From: an uncultured Dorea sp.
Lineage (GTDB): Bacteria; Bacillota; Clostridia; Lachnospirales; Lachnospiraceae
DNA: 64,000 nucleotides
Assembly: GCA_945870325.1 (NCBI GenBank)
Contig: CAMBRQ010000006.1
Coordinates: 45,421-109,420, forward strand
Direction: 5' to 3'
The translations under genes were made by a program, and so were the position numbers. The notes under the pieces are model-generated. The model was not told the origin of the DNA, searched no databases, and worked only from the letters and a program-made list of their open reading frames with translations. Of this stretch, positions 1 to 8,164 are shown piece by piece. Every line of letters starts with the position of its first letter. The first letter of the stretch is position 1.

Positions 1-11
1 TAATTCTGAAA

Positions 12-49
12 TCCGGCAGAGAATACCGTATTCCCTGCCGGAATATTTT
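12..49 (+). terminator. Rho-independent terminator at the left edge
   Basis: An 8-bp stem (TCCGGCAG with CTGCCGGA), one mismatch and a further 4 bp close on a 5-nt loop (25-29), and TATTTT follows at 44-49. It most likely ends a plus-strand gene lying left of the window. The stem is symmetrical, so it could also work from the other strand, although the T tract favours plus. Confidence 0.6.
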
Positions 50-169
50 AAAAACGATCTATGTGTTCCTGTGTCACAAGTGCAGCGTATTATTGGTCTG
101 CTTATCCCTCGCCTGACCCAAACCCCAAAAACCTGATTCCCATTCATTATCCCCTAAAATTAAACGCAG

Positions 170-198
170 AAAAGGCACCTGCATTCCTGCAAGTGCCT
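170..198 (-). terminator. Probable terminator of the XRE regulator gene
   Basis: AGGCAC (173-178) pairs with GTGCCT (193-198), and TGCA pairs with TGCA inside, closing on a 4-nt loop. On the minus strand a short TTTT run follows. It lies about 80 nt past the stop of the XRE gene. Between them a 16-bp direct repeat (core CCGCACAGGTGGAA) occurs twice, 32 nt apart, at about 232-247 and 264-279. The short T tract keeps confidence moderate. Confidence 0.45.
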
Positions 199-279
199 GT
201 AACTTCTATATTTACTTTTAAAAATCATTCAAACCGCACAGGTGGAATATCAAGAATATTGCAACCGCACAGGTGGAAA

Positions 280-723
280 TTATTTCCAGTGTTTCAATTG
301 TGAAAGATACACATCAAACTGGATGCGCCGATCTTCGTCTTTCAGATTGTCAGGATTCGGCATATGGCTCACAAGATAATCCAACAGCGACTCCTTTGAC
401 TGATAGACAAATTTTCCATCCGCATAACACCACTTGCAGTAATCTTCATTATAGCTTCCATCCTTTTCGCGGCTGATCAAACTATCTTCATTCAAGGGCA
501 TACCGCAGCATTGGCAAATAAGCTGCCGCGGAGTCCCTAACAGTGTATTAATTGATACATTAAATTCTTTTGACAACAATTTCAATGATTCTGTATCCGG
601 CTGTGTCTCGCCGTTTTCCCAACGGCTGACAGCCTGCCTGCTGATCATCAGGCGCTCCGCCATCTGCTCCTGCGTAAGACCATTCTTTTCACGCAGTTTC
701 TTAATGATATCCCGTGTTTCCAT
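280..723 (-). CDS. XRE-family regulator with C-terminal zinc ribbon
   Basis: The 147-residue protein starts with a Cro/CI-type helix-turn-helix (about residues 5-60, with LTQEQMAERLMISRQAVSRW readable) and continues into a short Cys-rich domain with C70xxC73 and C96xxC99, as expected of a zinc ribbon. HTH plus zinc-ribbon proteins of this size are common single-gene regulators in Lachnospiraceae and their ligands are unknown. A GAGG element lies just upstream of the ATG. The gene has its own consensus-like promoter (765-793) and probable terminator (170-198), so it seems monocistronic and separate from the broken genes upstream. What it regulates cannot be told from the sequence. Confidence 0.85.
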   Translation of the reverse strand: METRDIIKKLREKNGLTQEQMAERLMISRQAVSRWENGETQPDTESLKLLSKEFNVSINTLLGTPRQLICQCCGMPLNEDSLISREKDGSYNEDYCKWCYADGKFVYQSKESLLDYLVSHMPNPDNLKDEDRRIQFDVYLSQLKHWK

Positions 724-764
724 CCCTGCTCATCCTCAACCTTTCTGCTTAATAATGTACTCTC

Positions 765-793
765 ATTATAAATTGATGTTTCACACCTGACAA
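765..793 (-). promoter_or_regulatory. SigA-type promoter of the XRE gene
   Basis: On the minus strand TTGTCA (788-793) and TATAAT (765-770) are separated by exactly 17 nt. The -10 box lies about 42 nt upstream of the ATG at 723. One mismatch to the -35 consensus and a perfect -10 and spacer make this one of the clearest promoters in the window. Confidence 0.7.
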
Positions 794-930
794 GCAACCC
801 GCTGTTGCTGTTATTCCCCGAACAGTATAACGCATTTTAGGATAAAAACGTTCAAAAATGGCACTGTATTGGCACCGTAACGGCACTGGAAAATCCTACC
901 ACTCAGCGCCAAGATCAGTCTGCTACTCTG

Positions 931-1458
931 TCAGGCAGTCTCTTCTGCATCCGTTTTTCCTCTTTCTCCATTTATAATCCTTTCCGCCGCCTGCTCCGGC
1001 ATTATATGGGAAACATCTATTTTTTCCGTATCCAGTTTTTCATATAAACCAATCCTGGCAATACTTCTCTGAATCACGTCCTCTGACCGGATACCTGCGT
1101 CTATATCCTTTTGCAGACGTTTCCTTAAAACATCCGCATCACACATCAAAGAAATGGTATATATCTGACAATCTTCTGTTTCCAACTTTGATATAATTTC
1201 ATCTATAATACCCTACTCGTGCATTACCCAACAGAATATGATATTCTCATATGCGCTGCAACGAATAAACTGATTCAGCAGAAAACAGATATTCTCCATT
1301 ACCATTTTCTTTATTTTCGGTGTTACCTGAAAGGGATGCATGTCCCAGCACCAGTCCCCGTCAAGAAAAACACAGTTCGGAAGTTTATTTTTCAAAATCC
1401 GGCAGGTGGTAGTTTTTCCAACTCCCATCATTCCGCCTATTAAGTAAATATTTTTCAT
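931..1458 (-). pseudogene. P-loop nucleotide kinase split by an in-frame amber codon
   Basis: Residues 1-81 begin MKNIYLIGG and carry a Walker A motif (GVGKTT, residues 12-17), followed by a LDGDW segment like the substrate site of small AAA-type nucleoside or shikimate-like kinases. A TAG at 1213-1215 stops the frame. The same frame stays open through GIIDEIISK and 84 further residues that fit the lid and C-terminal helices, including VLRKRLQKDIDAG. Joined, the two halves give about 175 residues, a normal length for this kinase group. One base (TAG for CAG, restoring Gln) would repair it. It is the last gene of a tightly packed minus-strand run. The substrate is unknown. Confidence 0.8.
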
Positions 1459-1465
1459 AGTCTTC

Positions 1466-1909
1466 TTATTCCTGCAATTCCAATACCATCAGGTAGTCTT
1501 CATTCTGCTCCCTTAATACCTGAAATCCCAGTTTCCAATACAGAAAAATTCCTGCACATCTCTTTTTCCATAGTATGATAGCAGAGGAAATCTCCATTTT
1601 CCGTTTCAATCTTTTCATACGAAATAATTTGATACCCCGTTTCAGATACATACTTTCCGCCGGGAAAGAAGCGTCTACATGAACCCTGGGATAATTTTCC
1701 AAAATCCTTGTTTCCAGCAAATCCATCAATTTGCTTCCATATCCCTTTCCCTGATATTCAGGCAAAATAAACAATCTGCAAATCTCATTCTTCCGGATGC
1801 TCCCGGTTCCTATGATGTTTCCCTGTACCATCGCAAAATAGATTTTTTCGGAATACATCACTTCTTCAATCCTTGCTTCACTGTGCAGATCAAGAAATAT
1901 CAGACTCAA
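1466..1909 (-). pseudogene. GNAT acetyltransferase, frameshifted and possibly chimeric
   Basis: The acetyl-CoA motif A of GNAT enzymes is clear (FILPEYQGKGYGSKLMD), preceded by a beta strand (GNIIGTGSI). After MYLKRG the frame turns into a basic, non-GNAT sequence. Reading with one extra base in the G run opposite 1635-1638 gives GYQIISYEKIETENGD and then FLCYHTMEKEM, a textbook GNAT tail. The original frame later yields LYWKLGFQVLREQNEDY, which looks like a second GNAT tail. So the gene seems both frameshifted and extended by part of another acetyltransferase. The N-terminus is also short, and the open frame needs a TTG start. It lies 7 nt after the SnoaL gene. Confidence 0.65.
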
Positions 1910-1916
1910 ACATTTT

Positions 1917-2354
1917 TCAATTTTCTCCTAATTTATCCGTACAATCTTCAGGCTTTATAAGCCCTTCCTGAAACAATGTTTCAAATGTATTTACTGCTCC
2001 CCCATGCTCCACGATTTTCCCATCAACCACTTTGTCTATATCTACCCCGGTAAAAACCAGCTTTTTATTCGTAGGCTTCATTCCCAACCATTCGCCTTTA
2101 TGTGTCCCTTCCATGATAAACTCAGAGATAACATGATCACCGTCACAATACTGCCTGATGATCTTCATAGAATAATCGGGATATGTATTCTTTACTGCAA
2201 TAAGATGGCTTCTCATTCCTTCAATTCCTATTAGAATCAATTCTTCTCCATTTTTATGCACACAGTCCTCAGATATATATTTCCCGACTTCTTCCAGCAG
2301 ATGATTCGTCACCACAACTTCATAAAAATATTTCACGATTTCTTTTCTATCCAT
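1917..2354 (-). CDS. SnoaL-like ester cyclase family protein
   Basis: The 145-residue protein has the pattern of SnoaL-type polyketide cyclase/ester cyclase proteins, a cone-shaped alpha+beta barrel related to NTF2: an N-terminal helix (KEIVKYFYEVV), a central GIEGMRSHL segment, then paired strands (HVISEFIMEGTHKGEW, KLVFTGVDIDKVVDGKIVEH). Most such stand-alone proteins have no assigned substrate, so no reaction is claimed. The ATG at 2354 is chosen over the GTG one codon upstream because GGAGG then sits 5 nt away rather than 2. It looks intact, unlike the genes on either side, and begins 19 nt after the DUF3795 remnant. Confidence 0.8.
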   Translation of the reverse strand: MDRKEIVKYFYEVVVTNHLLEEVGKYISEDCVHKNGEELILIGIEGMRSHLIAVKNTYPDYSMKIIRQYCDGDHVISEFIMEGTHKGEWLGMKPTNKKLVFTGVDIDKVVDGKIVEHGGAVNTFETLFQEGLIKPEDCTDKLGEN

Positions 2355-2373
2355 CACGACCTCCCAGGCAAAA

Positions 2374-2771
2374 TTACTTTTTCTTTCTCAGTTTTAGCAC
2401 AATACCCTGCTTATCTGCTGCCTTCTGAAACTGCTCTGTCACATAATTTTGCAGCAGCCACTTCAGAATACGGATTTTCTCTTCCTGCTCTGCCCTGTAC
2501 ACCTCCACACCGATTTCCTGCTGCTTCTCCAAATCTTTTTTCCGGTTCTGATGCGTGACAAACGAATCAAACGCATCAATATTCTCATATTTTTCACAAG
2601 AAAATTCCTGACACTGGCTGCAATATTCCGGCTTTTCATGCTGCAGGCTGCATCTGGCTATTTTGCAGGACTGGTTTCCTTCATCGCCGCCGCATCCAGG
2701 TGCATAGGACACAGTCCGCAATTTAATCCACACAAAGAAAACAATAAATCTGATCTTGTAAAATCCTTCAA
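2374..2771 (-). pseudogene. DUF3795 cysteine-rich protein, frameshifted near the N-terminus
   Basis: DUF3795 proteins begin with a CGLxC...CP motif and continue with more cysteines. Here that start is present from a TTG at 2771 with a good GGGGAG site: SLCGLNCGLCPMHL is readable. The frame then closes, and the rest of the family (GCGGDEGNQSCKIARCSL, then YCSQCQEFSCEKY) continues in another frame from about 2705 to the stop. A small out-of-frame deletion near 2700-2712 explains both parts. The intact family is a putative zinc or metal-binding protein of unknown role. The open frame seen from 2733 is therefore a truncated remnant rather than a complete gene. Confidence 0.75.
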
Positions 2772-2794
2772 AATGTCTCTCCCCTCTACCCTGT

Positions 2795-3241
2795 TTAGCC
2801 TTTTATCTGCTCCACTTTCAGAACCATTTTTTGGCATGGATATTCAAATACCACCAGTTCTTCATCATCCACAAATCCGCACGAATGATAACAGTAACGG
2901 GCAGCCATTCCTTTCTGGTCTCCTTCCCTAAATGTAATCACATGAACCACTTCCCCATCCTCAAAGCACTCTGCCATCCGTTTAATTAGTCGTTTCCCAA
3001 CGCCCTGTTTTCGGAATTCCGGCATGACTGCCAGGAACATAAGCTCTTTTTCCTGATAAGAAAAAGTAAGCATTCCCGCCAATCTGCCCTCTTTCTCCTC
3101 CAAAAGTGCTTCCTTATCGTCTATGGCCTTATCAAGTGCTTCCAGGAATTCTGTCTCCTGGTATCCGGGAAAAGCTTCTTTCACCTGTTCCATCATGGAA
3201 CGTACCTTGTTAATATCCTCTTTCGTTACATATCGAATCAT
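2795..3241 (-). CDS. GNAT-family N-acetyltransferase
   Basis: This is a complete 148-residue GNAT. MIRYVTKEDINKV forms strand 1 and helix 1, ELMFLAVMPEFRKQGVGKRL is motif A with the acetyl-CoA pyrophosphate loop (Q/RxxGxG/A as RKQGVG), and the tail ARYCYHSCGFVDDEE is motif B. The acceptor substrate cannot be predicted. Its ATG overlaps the stop of the upstream helix-hairpin-helix gene by 4 bp (ATGA), indicating translational coupling. It belongs to the same minus-strand run as the broken kinase, GNAT and DUF3795 genes but is itself intact. Confidence 0.85.
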   Translation of the reverse strand: MIRYVTKEDINKVRSMMEQVKEAFPGYQETEFLEALDKAIDDKEALLEEKEGRLAGMLTFSYQEKELMFLAVMPEFRKQGVGKRLIKRMAECFEDGEVVHVITFREGDQKGMAARYCYHSCGFVDDEELVVFEYPCQKMVLKVEQIKG

Positions 3242-3537
3242 TGATTTTCACACCTTTCCGGATACTCCTTATCCTTCCAATACCACCATTTCAATTTCTC
3301 CGGTTCATGCTGATCATGTTCTGCAAAATATACTGCGCAGCGAAATACATACAGCACACATCTGTCATCCTGGAATCCCTTTTTCATACAATCCAGACGA
3401 TACAATTCTTCCGGGTCTTTTCCCCTTAAGTCTGAAATGCAGTAGATTCCAATATTTTTCAAATGCTGTTCCATATTTGCTCCCACACCCGGTATCTTCT
3501 TCAAATCACCGGTTTTATTCTCCTCATTCTGCATCAT
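3238..3537 (-). CDS. Cdd1-like helix-hairpin-helix protein
   Basis: The 99-residue protein contains a helix-hairpin-helix (DLKKIPGVGANMEQHLKNIG, about residues 11-30) followed by CISDLRGKDPEELYRLDC and a Trp/Tyr-rich tail (KLKWWYWKD). This matches the Pathogenicity-locus (Cdd1) family named after a C. difficile gene. It is a small, presumably DNA-binding or structural protein of unknown function. AGGAGG lies 7 nt before the ATG. It is the first gene of the minus-strand run that ends at 931 and is coupled by a 4-bp overlap to the GNAT gene. Confidence 0.8.
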   Translation of the reverse strand: MMQNEENKTGDLKKIPGVGANMEQHLKNIGIYCISDLRGKDPEELYRLDCMKKGFQDDRCVLYVFRCAVYFAEHDQHEPEKLKWWYWKDKEYPERCENQ

Positions 3538-3987
3538 CCCAAATCCTCCTGCTGGAAAGGCATGGGTGATTTTATATTGTCAATATCCCCAGATTGTCCA
3601 TACCCTCTCTCCATTTCAAAATACAGCTTTTCTTCTTTTCATCGTATCGTAAATAAGTGTGACAACTATCTGTCAGTTTCAACCTTCAATCTTCATTTTT
3701 TCAGTATATCATGGAACCCTATACAGACACCATAATATTTCGCATACAAAGATTAATTTTCTGTGCAGTATAAACTTTCGTTCCGTGGTTCTCACTTTTG
3801 CCACAGAGTATAGACTTTTGCCAAAAAGTACAGGGTTTCGTCCCGTGGTACCCACTTTCCCGAATACCACAGAACAAAACCCTATTTTCCTCTTACCCCA
3901 CCCGGAGTAAAATTTTCAATTCACATCTGACTTCTTCGTAAAAACACAAGTCCATTTTTCCCAAAAGTGCCCGAAAAGCCCGGAAAA
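3538..3987. other. Gene-free interval with imperfect direct repeats
   Basis: No convincing gene was found in these 450 nt. The part at about 3774-3858 carries two imperfect 25-nt direct repeats (about 20 of 25 matches, shared core TTTCG-CCGTGG-CACTTT) 60 nt apart. Between them ACTTTTGCCA occurs twice (3794-3803 and 3814-3823), exactly 20 nt apart, which is two helical turns. The rest is pyrimidine-rich DNA that would hold the promoter of the Cdd1 operon. The repeat could be a protein binding array or an old mobile remnant. Confidence 0.4.
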
Positions 3988-5382
3988 TCAACGTTTCTTA
4001 ACGAGAAGAGCGACTGTCTCAACATGCACCGTATGCGGAAACTGATCCACCGCCCTAACTCTCCTCACTTCATACCCATTCCCCCGCAAAAACTTCACAT
4101 CTCTAGCCAAGGTAGCCGAGTCACAACTCACATACACAATCTTCTCCGGCCGCATATCCACCATCGTCTGAAGCAGCGACTCCTCGCACCCTTTCCTAGG
4201 CGGATCAACCACAATCACATCCGCATGGGCCTTCTTCCCTTCATGCTCTTTTTCATACCTTTCATAATACTCCGGCAGAACCTCTTCCGCCTTCCCCACA
4301 TAGAATTCTGCATTTTCTATTCCATTAATCTTAGCATTATTCTTCGCATCCTCTATCGCCTGAGGCACGATCTCCACCCCATAGACCTTCTCCGCTTTCT
4401 GCGCCAGGAACAAAGAGATCGTTCCAATGCCGCAATACAGATCCCACACGACCTCATTTCCCGTAAGCCCTGCATATTCCATCGCCAAACCATATAACTT
4501 CTCCGTCTGCACGGGATTAACCTGATAGAAAGAAAGCGGTGATATCTGATACTTTACATTTCCTATATAATCAGTAATATATGTCTGTCCCCACATCAGT
4601 TTAATCTCGTTTCCCATGATAACATTCGTCTTATCGCGATTCATACTGTATGTGATGCTGGTCATTCCTTCTATCGCCGACAGACGCCCGGCCAGCACAT
4701 CACCATAAGGAATCGCACGCCCATTGATCACCAGACAAACCATAATCTCCTTCGTCGTGAATCCATAACGAATCAGTACGTGGCGCACCAGTCCCTGATG
4801 CTTCTCTTCATCGTACGCACTGATGTGATATTCCTCCATGAAAGACAGAATGCACTTAAGAATCTCTTCATTCACTTCCACCCCAAGAGCACAATCCGTA
4901 TTCGGAATAATGCTGTGGGTTCTTCCCGCATAGAATCCTGTAATAATCTTGCCTTCTTTGTCCGTTCCTATAGGGAACTGCGCCTTATTCCGATAATGGA
5001 ACGGATTCTCCATACCCATGATTGGCTCCATAACCTCTTCCAGCAACACTTCCGGCACTTCTCCAATCCGCATCAGGTTTCCCTTCACCTTATCCGATTT
5101 AAACTGAAGCTGTCTGCCGTAATCCATCTCCTGAATCTGGCATCCGCCGCACTTTCTCGCCATTGGACACTTTGGCTCATCTACACGATACTTGGACGGC
5201 GTAAGAATATTCATCAGTCTTGCATAACCGTAATTCTTCTTTGCCTTCATAATCTTCGCTTCCACTATGTCGCCGATAATGGCATCTTTAATGAATAAAG
5301 TATATCCATCTATTTTGCCGATACCTTCGCCAGCCGTTCCTATATCTTCAATTACAACCGTAACAATCTCATTTTTCTGCAT
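3988..5382 (-). CDS. rlmD: 23S rRNA (uracil-5-)-methyltransferase, RlmD/RumA type
   Basis: This is a 464-residue TrmA/RumA-family RNA m5U methyltransferase. An N-terminal TRAM domain (about residues 5-60) is followed by the [4Fe-4S] ligands C72, C78 and C81 (CPMARKCGGCQ). The C-terminal Rossmann methyltransferase has the SAM loop VWDLYCGIGTISLFLA, the VVDPPRKGCEESLL motif and the nucleophile loop YVSCDSATLARD. It methylates a uridine at C5 in 23S rRNA (or tRNA in some relatives) using SAM. The ATG at 5382 is preferred over the one two codons earlier because AGAGG then lies 7 nt upstream. It follows yhaM on the same strand, separated by a GGGGAC repeat. Confidence 0.9.
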   Translation of the reverse strand: MQKNEIVTVVIEDIGTAGEGIGKIDGYTLFIKDAIIGDIVEAKIMKAKKNYGYARLMNILTPSKYRVDEPKCPMARKCGGCQIQEMDYGRQLQFKSDKVKGNLMRIGEVPEVLLEEVMEPIMGMENPFHYRNKAQFPIGTDKEGKIITGFYAGRTHSIIPNTDCALGVEVNEEILKCILSFMEEYHISAYDEEKHQGLVRHVLIRYGFTTKEIMVCLVINGRAIPYGDVLAGRLSAIEGMTSITYSMNRDKTNVIMGNEIKLMWGQTYITDYIGNVKYQISPLSFYQVNPVQTEKLYGLAMEYAGLTGNEVVWDLYCGIGTISLFLAQKAEKVYGVEIVPQAIEDAKNNAKINGIENAEFYVGKAEEVLPEYYERYEKEHEGKKAHADVIVVDPPRKGCEESLLQTMVDMRPEKIVYVSCDSATLARDVKFLRGNGYEVRRVRAVDQFPHTVHVETVALLVKKR

Positions 5383-5405
5383 AAACATACCTCTTTTTCA
5401 TAAAT

Positions 5406-5508
5406 GGGGACAGGGGAATTTTAATTGGGGACAGGGCAAATCGAAAAAGGGACAGGGGAATTTCAATTGGGGACGGGGGAAATTGAAAAATCCCCCGTCC
5501 CCAATTGG
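5406..5508. repeat. GGGGAC intergenic repeat, copy 1
   Basis: Tandem GGGGACAGGG-type units separated by AATT-rich spacers end in a palindrome (AATTGGGGACGGGGG with CCCCCGTCCCCAATT). It starts 3 nt after the yhaM stop and runs to just before rlmD, so it is intercistronic. On the minus strand it would fold into a long GC-rich hairpin with T runs. Three more copies lie at 55878, 59091 and 60528. The GGGGAC core resembles repetitive extragenic palindromes mobilised by REP-associated transposases, but no such transposase is in the window. Confidence 0.75.
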
Positions 5509-5510
5509 AA

Positions 5511-6452
5511 TTAGATCACTGTTTTTCTCAAATTTGACTCGAACAATCGGTTATACCCTAGCCAGTCATTACTATTTTTATCTTTGAATATCTCTGTCAA
5601 TGTCTGCATCTTGGCATCTGCGCAGTCTGCGAAGTTCAGTGCCAGCGCCTCCGCTAATGCCGGTTTCTTCGGAGAACCATATTCCAGTTCGCCATGATGA
5701 GCGACAATACAATGCTTCAACTCACTTGCCAGTCTGTCTGGAAATCCCGGAATATTTCTTACCGCGTCACTGACCATCTCTACACCGATCACAATATGAC
5801 CTAGCAACTGTCCGTCATCGGTATAGTCATTCTCCGGAAATGCGGATAATTCTTTCGTCTTTCCGATATCGTGGCAGATGGCTGCCGCATATAGCAAGTC
5901 TCTGTTCAGTATCGGATAAGCCCCTGCCATGTATTCGCAGAACTTCACCACACTTAGCGTATGTTCCAGCAATCCGCCTGAGAATCCGTGATGTACACTT
6001 TTTGCCGCGGAGTGTGCCTTGAATACTTTAATGAAGGCTTCGTCTTTTACGAAATAATACTCAATCAACTGTCTAAGGTACTGGTTCTTAATCTGTCCTA
6101 CATATTTCAGTAGTTCCTGATACATCTTGTCAGTACTCTTCTCTGTAGTCGGCATATAATCCGCAGGGATATATTCGCCTTCCTGCGCTTTCCGTATCTG
6201 CTTAATATTCAACTGAAGATTGTTATTATAACTGATAACCTCTCCATACACTTCTATAAAATCCATCTCGTCATAATCTGCGATTCCTCCGGAATTCGGG
6301 TCCCAGACTTTTCCGTCCAGAGTTCCCGTCTTATCCTGAAGAATCAGATTGTCGTATGGTTTGCCGTTTCTGGTCTCTGCGGAACGTTTTCCTTTACACA
6401 AATATACGTTCCTAATAGTCTCCCCTTCATGGAGAGTATTAATATATCTCAT
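5511..6452 (-). CDS. yhaM: 3'-5' exoribonuclease YhaM
   Basis: The 313-residue protein has the YhaM layout. An N-terminal OB fold (about 1-95, LILQDKTGTLDGKVWDPN) binds nucleic acid, and an HD-type phosphohydrolase domain (about 150-300) has VHHGFSGGLLEHTLSVV, the metal pair in AAICHDIGKTKEL and the later HCIVAHHGELEYGSPKKP. YhaM trims RNA (and ssDNA) from 3' ends in Gram-positive bacteria. The start MRYINTL is preferred to the frame's first ATG because AGAGG lies 7 nt upstream. The gene is followed by rlmD in the same direction. Confidence 0.92.
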   Translation of the reverse strand: MRYINTLHEGETIRNVYLCKGKRSAETRNGKPYDNLILQDKTGTLDGKVWDPNSGGIADYDEMDFIEVYGEVISYNNNLQLNIKQIRKAQEGEYIPADYMPTTEKSTDKMYQELLKYVGQIKNQYLRQLIEYYFVKDEAFIKVFKAHSAAKSVHHGFSGGLLEHTLSVVKFCEYMAGAYPILNRDLLYAAAICHDIGKTKELSAFPENDYTDDGQLLGHIVIGVEMVSDAVRNIPGFPDRLASELKHCIVAHHGELEYGSPKKPALAEALALNFADCADAKMQTLTEIFKDKNSNDWLGYNRLFESNLRKTVI

Positions 6453-6710
6453 AATTCTGCCTCTTTTCATTCTGTCATCTTTTTATTTTATTGACTGCCT
6501 TTTGCTTATCCTATCCTCATCCAAATATCCTTCACAGAATACACAGACGAACATCCATCACCATAACAGGCTCATCACAATAATGCATATTCCTACAGCC
6601 TTTTAAATTATACACCAACTTTATGATTTGTCATCATTAAAATCTATTCTTATGTAAACCTTCTGCAAGCCTCCGTAAGAGCCATCCAAAAGCCACTTAC
6701 TCCCAAGCGC

Positions 6711-7979
6711 CTACTCCTTACTTCCTATCGTCACGCCAAACTCAATATCCACGTAACCGTCAGCCCCCTGGCGCTGTCCCTTTATCACAACCTTGCGCCC
6801 GGACCGCTCATCCATCAATACGGAATGATAAGCCGCATAAGTCGCCACATCCGTGCCGCCAATACTGGTAATGATATCACCACATTGGATGCCTGCTGCC
6901 ATTGCCGGAGAATCCGGCTCTACTTCCTTCACATACACGCCTTTCGGAATCCCTTGCTGTTCAATCTCTTCCGTAACATCCACACCATGAATCCCGATAT
7001 AAGGCACTCCATGCCCGTTAGACAGGCACTCTATAATATCTTTCACATCCGTAATCCCATATCCGGCAATCAGTTCCTTACTCTCTTCGTCTGCGACACT
7101 CTGGTCAATCAACGCAATGATCTCGCCTTTCATATTCACAACGAAGCCGCTTCCGCTCTTCACGCCCGCAATATCCGTATTGATCAGACGGTACTGTCCA
7201 TCCACAGAATCATACACATTCTTCCCGGAAGCAATTGATCCAAATCCCATAGCCCCCGCATACCCGAATGGCTTGCCCAGCACGATTGCAATATCTCCCT
7301 TCGTCACAGCACTCGAACTGCCAAGTGTTGCCGTCTTAATCCTGGACCATGTAGACTCGCCGATCTCCGCCCGATTTACCGCATAGACCGCGAATCCCAG
7401 ATTGCCGTCACTTTTCTTGAGCGTCGCTTCACAGCTCTGTCCGTCAACAAATATCACCTGCAATTCCTGTGCATCCTTCACAACCGAAGATTTGCCAAGT
7501 ATCAGCAACTCTCTTCCGTTATCTGCAACGATCAGTCCTGACACGCTATTCTTGCTGTCGCCAGATCCTTCCGTCCAATCCTGATCTTGCTGCACTCCGA
7601 CCACTTCCACGACTGCCTTATTCGCCTCCGTTGCAATCAACGTCAGCGATTGCTGCATCTGCCGGTAACTGTCCGCATCAAGAGTCTGCTGCACCGTTTC
7701 CTGACTCGGCGCTTCTTCTTCTCCCTGCTCTTCCTCATCCTCCTGCGGAATCGTAATCTGCTGCGGATCTTTTTGGAACACTCTATCCATCGTTGGCCTA
7801 AGCGCACTAAAACTAAAACTGGCAAACACACCAAACACCAGTCCCAGTCCGGCCATCCGGAAGAATCCCTTCCGCTTGCCGCCACGTTCGTTTTTAATCG
7901 TCTCCTGCAGGAATGAATATTCCTGGTCAGTCCTTTCTCTTGGTTCCAGCCCTTCTTTTGGATCTTTATGCTCTTCCAT
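6711..7979 (-). CDS. Membrane-anchored HtrA-like protein with degraded catalytic triad
   Basis: The 422-residue protein has a cytoplasmic N-terminus, one TM segment (about 42-60), an acidic linker, a trypsin-like domain (about 115-320) and a C-terminal PDZ domain (about 325-420, GIPKGVYVKEVEPDSPA, GDIITSIGGTDV). This is the DegP/HtrA layout. However, the segment matching the catalytic His loop reads LGKSSVVKDA (Ser165 for His), and the Asp segment reads SDGNLGFAV (Gly195 for Asp). The Ser loop is GVKSGSGF, one residue short, with Ser277 possibly retained. It is therefore unlikely to be a serine protease and more likely a PDZ scaffold or substrate-binding protein at the outer membrane face. 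It is transcribed away from mutS2. Confidence 0.85.
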   Translation of the reverse strand: MEEHKDPKEGLEPRERTDQEYSFLQETIKNERGGKRKGFFRMAGLGLVFGVFASFSFSALRPTMDRVFQKDPQQITIPQEDEEEQGEEEAPSQETVQQTLDADSYRQMQQSLTLIATEANKAVVEVVGVQQDQDWTEGSGDSKNSVSGLIVADNGRELLILGKSSVVKDAQELQVIFVDGQSCEATLKKSDGNLGFAVYAVNRAEIGESTWSRIKTATLGSSSAVTKGDIAIVLGKPFGYAGAMGFGSIASGKNVYDSVDGQYRLINTDIAGVKSGSGFVVNMKGEIIALIDQSVADEESKELIAGYGITDVKDIIECLSNGHGVPYIGIHGVDVTEEIEQQGIPKGVYVKEVEPDSPAMAAGIQCGDIITSIGGTDVATYAAYHSVLMDERSGRKVVIKGQRQGADGYVDIEFGVTIGSKE

Positions 7980-8164
7980 AGATGCATCCTTCTCCTTCTA
8001 ACATCTACCAAAATCCATTCTATATTTATATCAAAAAAACTGCCTACAGAGTATATACTGCAAGTTTCTCCACAAGTTATAGTATAAACTATGAAAAGCG
8101 AATGTTCAATATTTATCCTTTTCTTTATCGGGCAAATGGGTTAGAATAAGTCTAGGTGAGAATT

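Noticed and set aside
1213..1215. TAG read as pyrrolysine or other recoding
   Set aside because: No pyl genes are in the window and the position would hold an ordinary Gln in related kinases, so simple mutation is likelier.
6471..6710. Possible small gene between yhaM and the HtrA-like gene
   Set aside because: Only short frames without ribosome sites or recognisable sequence are present.
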